Shown piece after piece: positions 43,406-52,908 of a stretch of 64,000 nucleotides of DNA (its first letter is position 1; the number at the start of each line of letters is the position of its first letter). A program made the position numbers and the translations under genes. The DNA comes from an uncultured Lactobacillus sp. (GTDB lineage: Bacteria; Bacillota; Bacilli; Lactobacillales; Lactobacillaceae). The stretch is from contig CAOOYH010000003.1 in NCBI GenBank assembly GCA_948500755.1, positions 1 to 64,000 of the forward strand, read 5' to 3'. The notes beneath the pieces are model-generated. The model was not told the DNA's origin, did no database searches, and saw nothing but the letters and a program-made list of their open reading frames with translations.

Positions 43406-45703
43406 TTATTTTTCAACATAAGTATCAGAATCAACATCTAAAAGTGGACTTTTTTCTCCAATATAAATAATGTCAAGTTCATACATAGCACGAGAGGTAA
43501 TGGTATAAACTAGCTGAGTTTCATCAACTTTATGATAATTTTCTTTTGATGCATCCCACATAACTACCGCATCAAATTCTAGCCCTTTAGCTAAATATGA
43601 TGGTACAACTAAGGTGCCCGGCACAAGGCGCTGGTTAGCAGTGGCAATCAGAGTAGCCTTTTCGCCTTTTTGCTTGAGCTGCTCAGCCACTTGCTTGGCA
43701 CTGGCCAAATCTTTTGTAATTACAGCCGTGGTGCGTTGATTCTCATTATTTTTGTCTAGAATCTTAACTAAAGCTTCAATTGCTTCTTGTTCAGTACTTC
43801 TTCCCCACAATGCAGGCTTGGGACCACGACGATTAAAGGCTTCAATCTTTTCACCTTGCCGCAAAATCTGTTTAGTAAAGTCAGTAATCTCCTTAGTTGA
43901 GCGATATGACTTAGTAAGCTGCACCACATCAGTTTTCTTAGGATCGAATAAACCAGAAATTTGTTTTAACAAACTACGACTTTCATCTTTAGTAAAAATC
44001 GCCTGATTCAAGTCACCCAGCATCGTGAATTTAGCACGTGGGAAATTATACTTCAAATATGCAAGTTGAAATGGCGTATAATCTTGAATTTCATCAATAA
44101 AAGCATAGCGCATTTCATAATCGGTTCTACGGCCAGTAATCAAGTCATACAAGTAAAGATAAGCAGAAACATCATTCATATAAATGTGGTGTTTCTTGAA
44201 GTTTTCCTTAACTTCTTCAATGTGCTTTTGCCAATCTTCTTCAGAAATATTCCACTTAGAAAGATCTGTCATCTTTGGAACTGCACGCAAAAAGCTTAAG
44301 TATTGGGCACGCATATTGATAAATTGATTATGGTTAATTTTATTTGAAACGGGCTTTAGCGCCTTAACAACAATCTTTCGCCCTAAGAACTTCTCTTCTT
44401 CTTTTTCTGAACTAAATTCTTGATCAGGACGATCATATAATTCATTTAATTCATCTCGACTTAAACCTTCAATTGCCTGCATTACCCAATTTTTCTTAAC
44501 TTCAGGAGCAATCTTGCGATTAAGCATCTTAATTAATTCTTCACGTGTTGCATCAATTCGATTGGCTAACTTATAGTTTTCATTGAAAGAATAGTAGATG
44601 TCTTTGATCTTTTCTTTATCAAAATATGGCTTTTTCTTATCACGGAAATAAACATTCTTAAAGATCATCCCACGCTTATTAAGGTGTTTAGCATAACGAG
44701 TTACTAAGTTAAAAAAGTTGACAGAGTCTTTAAATGCACTAATATTAGTGTCAGAATTCTGATCTTCAAACTGTTTAAATAGACTTTCAACTTCCATTCC
44801 TGGCAAACGTCGTGAAACAAACTGCCAATAAGTCATTTGGACCATATTTTGTTCACCCATTTCAGGAAGAACATTCTTTATATAGTCATTGAACAGCTGA
44901 TTAGGACTAAACATAATCACGTCACTAGAGGTCAAATTCCCACGGTAACGATAAAGCAAATAAGCAATTCGTTGCAAAATGGCACTAGTTTTACCCGAAC
45001 CAGCTGCCCCTTGAACAAATAATAAATCCGCACTTGTATTACGAATAATCTTATTCTGCTCCTGTTGGATCGTCGTTACAATCGACTTCATTTGGGTGCT
45101 GGACTTTTCTGATAAAACTTCTAAAAGCATTTGATCGCCAATTGATTCATTAGTATCAAACATGCTTTCAATTTTGCCATCCTTAATCATAAATTGGCGT
45201 TTTTTAGTCATATCAACGGTAATTTCACCTTCAGGTGAGTTATAAGACACTTCACCTAATTTGCCATCATAATAAATGGACGAAATAGGTGCACGCCAAT
45301 CATAAATCAAAAAATGATCATCGCGATCCGCAAAAGATCCTAAGCCAATATAGATAGTTTCCGGCTTTTTTTCGTTACTTTCCTTAAAATCAACCCGCGC
45401 AAAATAAGGCTTCTTTTTTAAGCGTTCAATAGTATCAAGTTGTTTAGCCGAATGTTGCCAAGCATGTTCACGTTCGCTTAAAAGCTGCTGTTGTTGATGA
45501 ATGGAAAGCGCAGTTTCCATGGAGGTAGAATATCCATCGTAATCAAGTTTTACATCATCAAAGAAATGCGAATTAATGTCTCGAGCTTCGCCTTCTGCGG
45601 ACTTAATAGAGCTCTTTAATTCCTTTTCTTTATCATTAATTAAGTCCAAAACGTGATCAAGATGCTGTTGTTCACGTTGCTTTTCACTAATTTCTTTAGT
45701 CAT
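43406..45703 (-). CDS. helD: HelD-like RNA polymerase-recycling helicase
   Basis: A 765-residue UvrD-like ATPase, close to the length of B. subtilis HelD, which releases stalled RNA polymerase. The charged N-terminal coiled coil (1-60) would enter the polymerase secondary channel. Walker A is GAAGSGKTSA, Walker B FIDEIQDYTPFQ, and later motifs are LTKSYRSTKEI and VVPSYLAKGLEFDAV. AGGTGA precedes the ATG. It is divergent from the protease gene. Confidence 0.92.
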   Translation of the reverse strand: MTKEISEKQREQQHLDHVLDLINDKEKELKSSIKSAEGEARDINSHFFDDVKLDYDGYSTSMETALSIHQQQQLLSEREHAWQHSAKQLDTIERLKKKPYFARVDFKESNEKKPETIYIGLGSFADRDDHFLIYDWRAPISSIYYDGKLGEVSYNSPEGEITVDMTKKRQFMIKDGKIESMFDTNESIGDQMLLEVLSEKSSTQMKSIVTTIQQEQNKIIRNTSADLLFVQGAAGSGKTSAILQRIAYLLYRYRGNLTSSDVIMFSPNQLFNDYIKNVLPEMGEQNMVQMTYWQFVSRRLPGMEVESLFKQFEDQNSDTNISAFKDSVNFFNLVTRYAKHLNKRGMIFKNVYFRDKKKPYFDKEKIKDIYYSFNENYKLANRIDATREELIKMLNRKIAPEVKKNWVMQAIEGLSRDELNELYDRPDQEFSSEKEEEKFLGRKIVVKALKPVSNKINHNQFINMRAQYLSFLRAVPKMTDLSKWNISEEDWQKHIEEVKENFKKHHIYMNDVSAYLYLYDLITGRRTDYEMRYAFIDEIQDYTPFQLAYLKYNFPRAKFTMLGDLNQAIFTKDESRSLLKQISGLFDPKKTDVVQLTKSYRSTKEITDFTKQILRQGEKIEAFNRRGPKPALWGRSTEQEAIEALVKILDKNNENQRTTAVITKDLASAKQVAEQLKQKGEKATLIATANQRLVPGTLVVPSYLAKGLEFDAVVMWDASKENYHKVDETQLVYTITSRAMYELDIIYIGEKSPLLDVDSDTYVEK

Positions 45704-45858
45704 TTAGTCACCTATTTCTATAGAAAACTTATATTCTATTTTATCACGAAGTAAACTTGTTTTGAGAATTTGATGCTTTCGCTAAATAAATGTAAGTAAA
45801 AGTTCATGAAAAATTTACCTTTTTTACTTATAATCTGTAACATTGGAGTTGATGCTAT

Positions 45859-46554
45859 ATGAGAAGCTTTTTTCGTTTTATAAAAAATTTACTGCTTCTA
45901 TCACTCCTTGCCTTTGGGGTTTGGAGTTATCAAAATAATCCTGATATACACACAGCAACCAATGATTCGGTCGCTGTTTTAAAACAAAAAATTGGCCAAT
46001 TTATTACCACTGGAAATCTTCAGCTCCCACAAGCTGGCGACACTCATACACAAAGTCCAAATAAAACTCAATTCAGTAGTAGCGAATCAGTTACTAAAAC
46101 ATCTAACCGGCGCTGGCCTAACGCAACTGCGAAAGTTTATTTAAATATTCAAAATAACCCAGTTTTGCGGTCGGCATCCATCGACGCCATGAATGCTTGG
46201 AATAGAACGGGGGCCTTTAATTTTGTGCAAACTGATAATAAAAGCGCCGCTCAAATTATTATTGGCGTAGTTGATGACAGCGACACCAGTGCTGCTGGTG
46301 AAACTTCTACAACGTATAATCCTGTAACTGGCCACTTATTAAGAGCAAAAGTTAACCTTAACCGTTACTATTTACAAAATAGATGGTATGGTTACAACCA
46401 AAATCGAATTATCAATACCGCCGAACACGAATTAGGACATGCAATCGGTCTTGACCACAACAACGGTGTGTCAGTCATGTATCCCAAAGGCTCTGTCTAC
46501 ACTATTCAACCAGGTGATATTAAGGCAGTCCAAAAATTATATAAAGAAAAATAA
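45859..46554 (+). CDS. Matrixin-type zinc metalloprotease (M10A-like)
   Basis: A 231-residue exported protein. A membrane segment at about 9-24 anchors it. The catalytic domain (about 84-231) starts RRWPNATAKVYLNI and has HELGHAIGLDH (190-200), the zinc and base residues, and the Met-turn VMYP (Met207). Substrate unknown; it probably works at the surface. Such proteases are widespread in lactobacilli. Confidence 0.9.
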   Translation: MRSFFRFIKNLLLLSLLAFGVWSYQNNPDIHTATNDSVAVLKQKIGQFITTGNLQLPQAGDTHTQSPNKTQFSSSESVTKTSNRRWPNATAKVYLNIQNNPVLRSASIDAMNAWNRTGAFNFVQTDNKSAAQIIIGVVDDSDTSAAGETSTTYNPVTGHLLRAKVNLNRYYLQNRWYGYNQNRIINTAEHELGHAIGLDHNNGVSVMYPKGSVYTIQPGDIKAVQKLYKEK

Positions 46555-46565
46555 TTTCCCTTCTT

Positions 46566-46603
46566 TAGCTACTTTCACTACAATGTAAGTAGCTATTTTT
46601 ATT
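46566..46603 (+). terminator. Terminator of the metalloprotease gene
   Basis: Arms TAGCTACTT and AAGTAGCTA followed by TTTTTATT. Confidence 0.75.
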
Positions 46604-46615
46604 AGGAGAAAAATT

Positions 46616-47266
46616 ATGAAAAGAATTTACATCGTTCGTCACGGTCAAACATTTATCAACCGTTACAATAAAATGCAAGGTTGGTGTGATACGCCTCTCA
46701 CCACTTTAGGAGTTCAAGGAGCTGATGAAGCAGGTGAACATTTAAAAGACATCCCCTTTGACATTGCTTTATCAAGCGATTTAAAGCGGGCTAGTGATAC
46801 CTGCGAAATCATCATGAAGCATAATGTAAATAAAGATGAGCTCCAACACATCGCTAGTCCATTCTTCCGTGAACAATTTTATGGTTATTTCGAAGGGATG
46901 GATTCTGAAATGGCCTGGAGAATGATCGGAGGTCCTCATGGATACGACGATCGTCATGAATTATTGCGTAAGGAGCGAATTGACACTATTAAAGATTGGA
47001 TCAAAGAAGCCGACCCATATCATGAAGCTGAAAATGCTCAAGAATATTGGGAACGTGTAAATCAAGGCTTTAAGATGATCAGTGAACTTGATGGTGCTGA
47101 GAACATTTTGCTCGTTACTCACGGCTTCACCATTCGCAGTATTGTCGATCATTATGGCAACGGCATCGATATTAGCAATGGCCCACAAAATGCCTCAATC
47201 ACTCTCATGGATATGAACGACAAGGGTGAAATGAAAATCACCGCTTATAATAAAATGACCCTATAA
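46616..47266 (+). CDS. Histidine phosphatase family protein
   Basis: A 216-residue phosphatase or mutase. RHGQT at residues 8-12 has the catalytic His9; LSSDLKRASDT, REQFYGYFEG and VTHGFTIR complete the site. It is a phosphoglycerate-mutase-like phosphatase, not the glycolytic enzyme by length and motifs. TAGGAGA precedes the ATG. Confidence 0.9.
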   Translation: MKRIYIVRHGQTFINRYNKMQGWCDTPLTTLGVQGADEAGEHLKDIPFDIALSSDLKRASDTCEIIMKHNVNKDELQHIASPFFREQFYGYFEGMDSEMAWRMIGGPHGYDDRHELLRKERIDTIKDWIKEADPYHEAENAQEYWERVNQGFKMISELDGAENILLVTHGFTIRSIVDHYGNGIDISNGPQNASITLMDMNDKGEMKITAYNKMTL

Positions 47267-47297
47267 AAAAAGTGCTCCATTAAGAGGCACTTTTTTT
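47265..47297. terminator. Bidirectional terminator
   Basis: Arms AAGTGC(tc) and (ga)GGCACTT with T runs on both strands between convergent genes. Confidence 0.85.
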
Positions 47298-49140
47298 ACT
47301 TATTATCTTTTAGAACGATTCCTTCATACAGTTTTACTGTGATCAAATAGTAAATTAAGTAAAGAACTAAGAAAATAGTAAATGGAATCCAAATCTTATC
47401 ATACGGATTTTTAAGCAATGATTTAAAGAACTGAAGTCCAAACAAGACATCGATAATTCCAAGTACTGCTGGTAAAGCAAATAATACACCGATTTCTTTT
47501 GCGATTGAAGCCTTCAAAAGTGATTGACGAGTTCCAATCTTCCAAAGCATCTTGTATCTTGGCTTGTCGCTATTTGCTCCAGACAAAACTTTAAACATTA
47601 AAGTTGAAGCCAGCATTGCCAAGAATGCAAGTCCTAAGAAAAAGCCCATAAATTCAAAGCCAGAGGCCATGCTAGATACAAAGCGGTAATTCATTGCCTT
47701 AGTTGAATTTAATACTGGATTATCATCATTAAGTGAACCAGTAACAGCTGCCTTTTGCAATTTTTCAATATTAGCAAAGTTCTGTCTAAAGTTGTTCACC
47801 ATCAATAGTTCAACACTCTTATTTTCGCTTCTCAACTGATCATATTGTTTTTGAGAAACAATTTTAACTCCAGCACCTGGATAAGGTGTCAATTGAGTTA
47901 ATTGGTATTTCATCATTTCAGTCCGAGCTGAAGATCCTTTTTGTAACTCTTTAACATTAATAGTCTTTGTTGAATAAGCTTGTTGACCTTTTTTATTTAC
48001 ATAAAAATTCTGATATTTTAAGTTCTTCTTTGCAATTTCATCTTTTGAAACATAAATAGTTTGCGGATTCTTAGCTTTATTATCTTCTATAAGCTTATAA
48101 TTAAAGGTTTTGGTTGATTTTACTGAAATCTTTTTTAAATCATGTTCAACTTGCGGGGTCTTTTTATATAAAACTACGTCATAGTATGAAGATTCTAAGG
48201 CTTGATCGGCCATATTATTGAAGTTTAGTCCTACGGTAATAGCCCCAAGTGCTAAAGCAAAAAGAAGAGAAACAACTGATAAAATTCGAGTATAGTCAGT
48301 TAATCTAAACTTAAGTTGGCCTAGAGTAAATGAATGAAGCTTCTTGTATTCAAATTTTGTATTATTTCTAAGAATGTTAATAATTGTTGTAAATAAAGAA
48401 TCAAAGACAAAGTATGACCCAATCGTAATTGTGAAGAAGCCAATTGTAATTGAATTAGTCAATAAGACTTGATATTTGGCCATAGCCCAATAACCAATTC
48501 CTAAGAGTCCAATACCCAAAATAGCTTCAATAAATTTCCAAACTTTATTATAGCGAAGCTTCACTGGCTTTTGGTCTTCATGAAGTAAGTTAATTACATT
48601 TGATTTAACTAATTTGTGACGATTCCAAAGAGCTGCTAACAGGAATAATGCAGCAAAGAAAATAATCGTCCAAATAAAGGCCGGCAAGTAAAAACCAACG
48701 AATTTATGGATTTGTAAACCCAATTGATTAATCAATAGTTGTGAAACTACTTGAGTTAAACCTACCCCAATTAGAACACCCAAAATAGTGGCTAAAAATC
48801 CAACAATCAGGGTTTCTAAAAAGATTAAAGTCCCTATTTTACCAGTTCGTGCTCCAAGCATCATGTACATCCCATAATCTTTTTGCCTCATACTGAGTAA
48901 AAAACTATTGGCATATACAATGTAGACAAAAGTAATAATCGCTAGAAGGGCAATCCCAAAGACAAAGACAAATTGAGTAGTTTTAAAAGCAATTACCAAA
49001 GCACCTTTCAAAAAAGTTGAATTGGTGGCAATCGACATAAACATGTAAAAGATTGCACTTGCAAAGGTCAATCCTGAAAACAGAATCAAGTAGTCTTTGA
49101 ACCGACTCTTAATTCCAGTTAATGATAATTTCCAAAGCAT
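47296..49140 (-). CDS. BceB/FtsX-like ABC transporter permease
   Basis: A 614-residue permease with about ten helices and a large outer loop (about 318-495), the layout of BceB-type peptide-antibiotic detoxifiers. The N-terminal FtsX-type region holds SMRQKDYGMYMMLGARTGKIG (21 in the family; shown in part: QKDYGMYMMLGA). It pairs with the ATPase 17 bases upstream. No two-component system is adjacent. Confidence 0.88.
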   Translation of the reverse strand: MLWKLSLTGIKSRFKDYLILFSGLTFASAIFYMFMSIATNSTFLKGALVIAFKTTQFVFVFGIALLAIITFVYIVYANSFLLSMRQKDYGMYMMLGARTGKIGTLIFLETLIVGFLATILGVLIGVGLTQVVSQLLINQLGLQIHKFVGFYLPAFIWTIIFFAALFLLAALWNRHKLVKSNVINLLHEDQKPVKLRYNKVWKFIEAILGIGLLGIGYWAMAKYQVLLTNSITIGFFTITIGSYFVFDSLFTTIINILRNNTKFEYKKLHSFTLGQLKFRLTDYTRILSVVSLLFALALGAITVGLNFNNMADQALESSYYDVVLYKKTPQVEHDLKKISVKSTKTFNYKLIEDNKAKNPQTIYVSKDEIAKKNLKYQNFYVNKKGQQAYSTKTINVKELQKGSSARTEMMKYQLTQLTPYPGAGVKIVSQKQYDQLRSENKSVELLMVNNFRQNFANIEKLQKAAVTGSLNDDNPVLNSTKAMNYRFVSSMASGFEFMGFFLGLAFLAMLASTLMFKVLSGANSDKPRYKMLWKIGTRQSLLKASIAKEIGVLFALPAVLGIIDVLFGLQFFKSLLKNPYDKIWIPFTIFLVLYLIYYLITVKLYEGIVLKDNK

Positions 49141-49157
49141 GGTCGATTTCCTTTCTA

Positions 49158-49904
49158 TTAACGTCTACCTAATTCAGCAATAATTTCTTGATAAAATTCT
49201 TCTCGACTCTTATCGTCCTTCTTTAGTTCCTTACCGATTTTTCCGTCTTTAATGAATAAAATTCTTTGAGCGTATGAAGCAGAATAAGGATCGTGAGTTA
49301 CCATTAAAATTGAAACTTGATCATTTTTATTCAAATCATCCATAGTATTCAATAGTTCAGTAGCAGACTTAGAATCAAGTGCTCCAGTTGGCTCATCCCC
49401 AAATAAAATAGATGGATTATGCACTAAAGCTCTGGCTGAAGCAATACGTTGCTTTTGTCCACCGGAAACTTCAGCAGGATATTTATCTAAGATTTGAGTG
49501 ATGTTAAGTCTTGAGGCAATTGCTTCAACTTGGTTGTTAATCTCCCGTGCTTTAACATTTTGAAGAGATAGTGGCAGTGCGATATTTTCACGATTAGTTA
49601 AATTATCAAGCAAATTGAAATCTTGGAAGATAAATCCAATTTCTTTACCACGAAAATCAGCCATTTGATTCTTCTTTAGCGTGGTAATGTCCTTTCCATT
49701 AATTACAACGTTACCTGAAGTTGGCTTATCAAGAGTGGATAAAATATTTAGTAAAGTAGTTTTACCAGAACCAGAAGCTCCCATGATTCCCACAAACTCA
49801 CCACGATTCAATTCGAAGTTGATACCTTTCAAAGCTTGGTATTGCTTTTCACCTTTTTTACCATAAGTCTTAGTAAGTTGATTTACTTTAAGTATTGCGT
49901 TCAT
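49158..49904 (-). CDS. BceA-like ABC transporter ATP-binding protein
   Basis: A 248-residue ATPase with Walker A GASGSGKTT, signature VSGGQKQRIASARAL, Walker B ILFGDEPTGALD and H-loop MVTHD, all of the MacB/BceA group. The ATG at 49904 follows AAGGTGA; the upstream start at 49922 is worse. It energises the BceB-like permease, likely for resistance to cell-wall-active peptides. Confidence 0.92.
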   Translation of the reverse strand: MNAILKVNQLTKTYGKKGEKQYQALKGINFELNRGEFVGIMGASGSGKTTLLNILSTLDKPTSGNVVINGKDITTLKKNQMADFRGKEIGFIFQDFNLLDNLTNRENIALPLSLQNVKAREINNQVEAIASRLNITQILDKYPAEVSGGQKQRIASARALVHNPSILFGDEPTGALDSKSATELLNTMDDLNKNDQVSILMVTHDPYSASYAQRILFIKDGKIGKELKKDDKSREEFYQEIIAELGRR

Positions 49905-49935
49905 GATAGTCACCTTTTTCATTCTTTTGTTTCGC

Positions 49936-49955
49936 TGTATTATTTATATAATACA
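49936..49955. promoter_or_regulatory. Inverted repeat upstream of the BceAB-like genes
   Basis: Arms TGTATTA and TAATACA with six bases between, about 30 bases before the ATPase start. A TTGACA box lies at 49976-49981. It could bind a response regulator encoded elsewhere. Confidence 0.45.
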
Positions 49956-50045
49956 CTAATATGATTTTAGAGAGATGTCAATTACTTTTTTTGCATAAAC
50001 AGCAAAATTTCGCTAGGATAAGAAACAGAAATGAGGAAATAAGCC

Positions 50046-50663
50046 ATGGCACAACTAAATTTTGCTTTTTTAAAAAGTAGTTCACTCTTTAGCAATCAGT
50101 ACAAAACTGCAAATAAAATTTTGAAACTGTATGAGATTGAAGATTATCGAGATGTAATGGTTAACAGTCGTCTTCTACTGGAAGCCATCGTCAAAAAAAT
50201 TTTTACTATTGAAAATTTAGATCGTTATTACCCGGTCCATACCGGTAATCGTCGAACTTTGAGAAGTGACACTTTTTATTTACAATCAGAACTTCATTAT
50301 CCAACTAGCATCATTAATTTGTTTAATGAAGTGCGCAAGTTTGGTAATGATGCGGTTCACGATGAAGATTATTCCATTTCAAAAGGCCAAGCTTGGCGCT
50401 GTATTTGCGATATCAATGATATTTTCGTCTTTTTATTAAATACCTATAAAGAGCAAAAATTGTACTATATGCGACCTGATATTGCTATGGATGCGGCTAC
50501 TCACGCCCGTGATTCTTTCAAGAAAAGAACTATTAAACATCCCATAAAAAAGACCATTACTAGTAAATCTAAAAATCCAGAAGTTAAGCTTGCAAAGCAA
50601 TACTTAAAACAAAAGAAAAAGAGTAAATTTTCAACTCGCTTACGAAAATTTCTCAAAAAATAA
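50046..50663 (+). CDS. DUF4145-like protein with basic tail
   Basis: A 205-residue protein. Residues about 15-140 resemble the helical DUF4145 domain seen at the ends of restriction subunits and alone (VNSRLLLEAIVKKIF, FNEVRKFGNDAVHDEDYS). The last 45 residues are strongly basic (KKRTIKHPIKK, then QKKKSKFSTRLRKFLKK), suggesting nucleic acid contact. Function unknown. GAGGAAA precedes the ATG. No restriction genes are near. Confidence 0.72.
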   Translation: MAQLNFAFLKSSSLFSNQYKTANKILKLYEIEDYRDVMVNSRLLLEAIVKKIFTIENLDRYYPVHTGNRRTLRSDTFYLQSELHYPTSIINLFNEVRKFGNDAVHDEDYSISKGQAWRCICDINDIFVFLLNTYKEQKLYYMRPDIAMDAATHARDSFKKRTIKHPIKKTITSKSKNPEVKLAKQYLKQKKKSKFSTRLRKFLKK

Positions 50664-50687
50664 AAAGACCTATTCAGGTCTTTTTTC
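50663..50687. terminator. Bidirectional terminator
   Basis: Arms AAAAGACCT and AGGTCTTTT between convergent genes; the TAG of the TcaA-like gene lies in one arm. Confidence 0.85.
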
Positions 50688-51962
50688 TAACTTTTCAATT
50701 GTTTGCTGATTGTTGATATTCTTAAAAATAGCTGTCGTAAATTCAGATTTTATTCGATGCTTTTTCTTATCTTTCTTAAAGCTATAATAAGCTTCAAACT
50801 TAACTAAACTGCAATTCTTGCCCATCGGCAAAATTGACTTAATCTTAACTTTATCTACCATTTTTTTAGCATCAACTTTTTTAACCGTCTTTTTTATTTC
50901 TTTATGAAGCTCTTTATAAGATTTATTTTCTTTTCCCTTAGTAAATTGTTTAGGATTAGCCTTCAAAAAATTATTAGCTAAAATTTGAGCAGCTGTTTCA
51001 TCAGCAATTAATCCTGGCCAAATCGGGTTAACAATATAGTCTCCTTCAGCATCTTGATAAACATCCTTATTTTGATTACCAACATATTGAGAAACATTGT
51101 CATAATCACTAATTCCATCTTCACTATTAGCGAATTTTTGACTAATTGTTTGGGGAAAATCGGTTACTTTTTCAGATTTTATAGTTTTGCCCTTGTATTC
51201 AGTTTTAACATAAAGCTCCATACTTTTCGCAATTGGATAATTTTTAAACATATATTGTCCTGTCTTACTCAACCTTGCAACTTTATGATCGTTTATATAA
51301 ATTTCCCCATTAGGAACACTTCTTACCTGAAAAGTTGCAGTGCGAATATTCATGTTAATGTTTTTACTAGACCAAATATTAACTACGGAGTTTGCGCGTA
51401 ACTTACGCCCAGCAACTTTTGTATTTACAATAATATGGTATCGCCCGGGAAATACTAAGCCCAAATCTTGGTAATAATTTTGACCTCCGCCTTCCAGAGT
51501 ACCCATATTATTCCCATTTACTACTAAATAAGAATTGGGATGATTGGTTTCAACTTGCGGACGATAAACTTGAACTCGAAGTTGGTACTTAGGGAAGAAT
51601 AAAAAATGAGTACCTGATTCAACTAAACTAATTTCATTACTTCCTTTTCCTTCGCGTAAATTACTGGTTAATTTATTGAGGGCATTCTTATTTTCGGCAA
51701 AATAATTTTGGAGTGGCTTCAATTTACTCTCATTTACATCAATATCAGGATTAGTAGGCATGACATAGCTTGATAAATCCTTTTTTGGATCAGAAATCCC
51801 GTCAATGATCCTATCTATTTGGCGATTGCGAGCATAATAATAACTTCCCCAGGCATAAAAGATACCAAGAAGAATAATGATAGAGAGTGTAGTAATAATC
51901 AAAATCTTATGTTTTTTAGACCAAGAGGTCTTTTTGTTTTTTAGAATTTTTTTGTTACTCAT
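50670..51962 (-). CDS. TcaA-like membrane protein
   Basis: A 430-residue protein with a basic N-terminus, one membrane helix (about 23-42) and a long outer part. Two Ig-like or beta-rich repeats lie at about 100-200 and 200-270 (PNSYLVVNGNNMGTL and PNGEIYINDHKVARL). The C-terminal part (about 315-428) has an NTF2-like look. The N-terminal zinc ribbon of staphylococcal TcaA is absent. A cell-wall stress role is the family idea. Confidence 0.72.
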   Translation of the reverse strand: MSNKKILKNKKTSWSKKHKILIITTLSIIILLGIFYAWGSYYYARNRQIDRIIDGISDPKKDLSSYVMPTNPDIDVNESKLKPLQNYFAENKNALNKLTSNLREGKGSNEISLVESGTHFLFFPKYQLRVQVYRPQVETNHPNSYLVVNGNNMGTLEGGGQNYYQDLGLVFPGRYHIIVNTKVAGRKLRANSVVNIWSSKNINMNIRTATFQVRSVPNGEIYINDHKVARLSKTGQYMFKNYPIAKSMELYVKTEYKGKTIKSEKVTDFPQTISQKFANSEDGISDYDNVSQYVGNQNKDVYQDAEGDYIVNPIWPGLIADETAAQILANNFLKANPKQFTKGKENKSYKELHKEIKKTVKKVDAKKMVDKVKIKSILPMGKNCSLVKFEAYYSFKKDKKKHRIKSEFTTAIFKNINNQQTIEKLEKRPE

Positions 51963-52034
51963 ACAATTTACCTTTTCTCTAAGTCTGTCTTTTTCTTTAG
52001 CCTAACAATTATTCCAAAAATTTCAACTTATAAG

Positions 52035-52060
52035 CAAAAAAGCCTGCATCCCTGCAAGCT
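52035..52060 (-). terminator. Terminator of the nuclease cluster
   Basis: Imperfect arms AGCTTGCA and TGCAGGCT followed by a T run on the minus strand. Confidence 0.75.
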
Positions 52061-52065
52061 TTTTG

Positions 52066-52908
52066 CTATCTTTGACTAGTACCATCAGCGTAATTTAGTT
52101 TTACACCATCAGCCACATTAAAGATATAAACATTGAAATGAACACTATTTGAATTAGTAGATTGCCCTTCCATCTCTACTCCGCGGGCCAAAAGTTCTTG
52201 ACCTCTAAAAATTGGAGTTACACGGTAGCGCACATAATTATGCGGACTTTCTTTCAAATAATTTGCAACTTGATCTTCATAACGCAACATATCAGGATCA
52301 TTAAGTTGACGCGTTCCCGTCATCAAATTCTTCAAGTTATTATTTTGACCAGTTAATTGATATCCGATCAAATGGCAACGATTATAAAGCCATCCGCCAG
52401 CTACACGTTTATTATGCCAACCAGTTGGATTAACGTGCAGTGGTTCTCGCTGAGCTTTAGGCATCAACTTCTGATTAAGAAGAGCATTCGCTGCAGTAAC
52501 ACGATTTTTATTATCTAGTTCGCCGTAGCGCTGCCATGCTCCTTGGTTTGTACTTAAATCTGATTTACTAAAGCTCGGTTCATTATTGTTAACAGTAATG
52601 ATGTCTTTACCAGAATAGTTCAAGCTAGCCAATTTAGCTGCACTAACTGATTCAACTGTGTGAGCACCACTATATTTCTTTAGTTGCTTTTGTAATTTAG
52701 CAATCTTTTTATCTAAAGCAGCAATTTGCTTTTCAGTAGCTCTATTTTTCTTTTCAATTTTTTCGGCTTTATTTTGATCACTACGATCATAACGATACTT
52801 GGTGACAATTTTATCCTTAGCAAAAGCAACAAACTGGGAATTTTGAACTCCAACTAAAGAAACTGCAACAAGCACACCAGAAAGTAGACCAATAATTTTC
52901 TTTTTCAT
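52066..52908 (-). CDS. Secreted DNA/RNA non-specific endonuclease
   Basis: A 280-residue exported nuclease. A signal peptide (1-30, ending near AFA) is followed by a coiled coil (about 45-80) and the nuclease domain with NRCHLIGYQLTGQNNNLKN, the streptococcal-type variant with the catalytic His. It is a paralogue of the enzyme at 21735-22568, but is secreted rather than anchored. Its ATG overlaps the upstream stop by one base (TAATG), so it is coupled to the SHIYH-domain gene. Confidence 0.87.
   Translation of the reverse strand: MKKKIIGLLSGVLVAVSLVGVQNSQFVAFAKDKIVTKYRYDRSDQNKAEKIEKKNRATEKQIAALDKKIAKLQKQLKKYSGAHTVESVSAAKLASLNYSGKDIITVNNNEPSFSKSDLSTNQGAWQRYGELDNKNRVTAANALLNQKLMPKAQREPLHVNPTGWHNKRVAGGWLYNRCHLIGYQLTGQNNNLKNLMTGTRQLNDPDMLRYEDQVANYLKESPHNYVRYRVTPIFRGQELLARGVEMEGQSTNSNSVHFNVYIFNVADGVKLNYADGTSQR

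Noticed and set aside
50046..50663. Part of a restriction-modification system
   Set aside because: The DUF4145-like domain occurs in such enzymes, but no other R-M gene is near.
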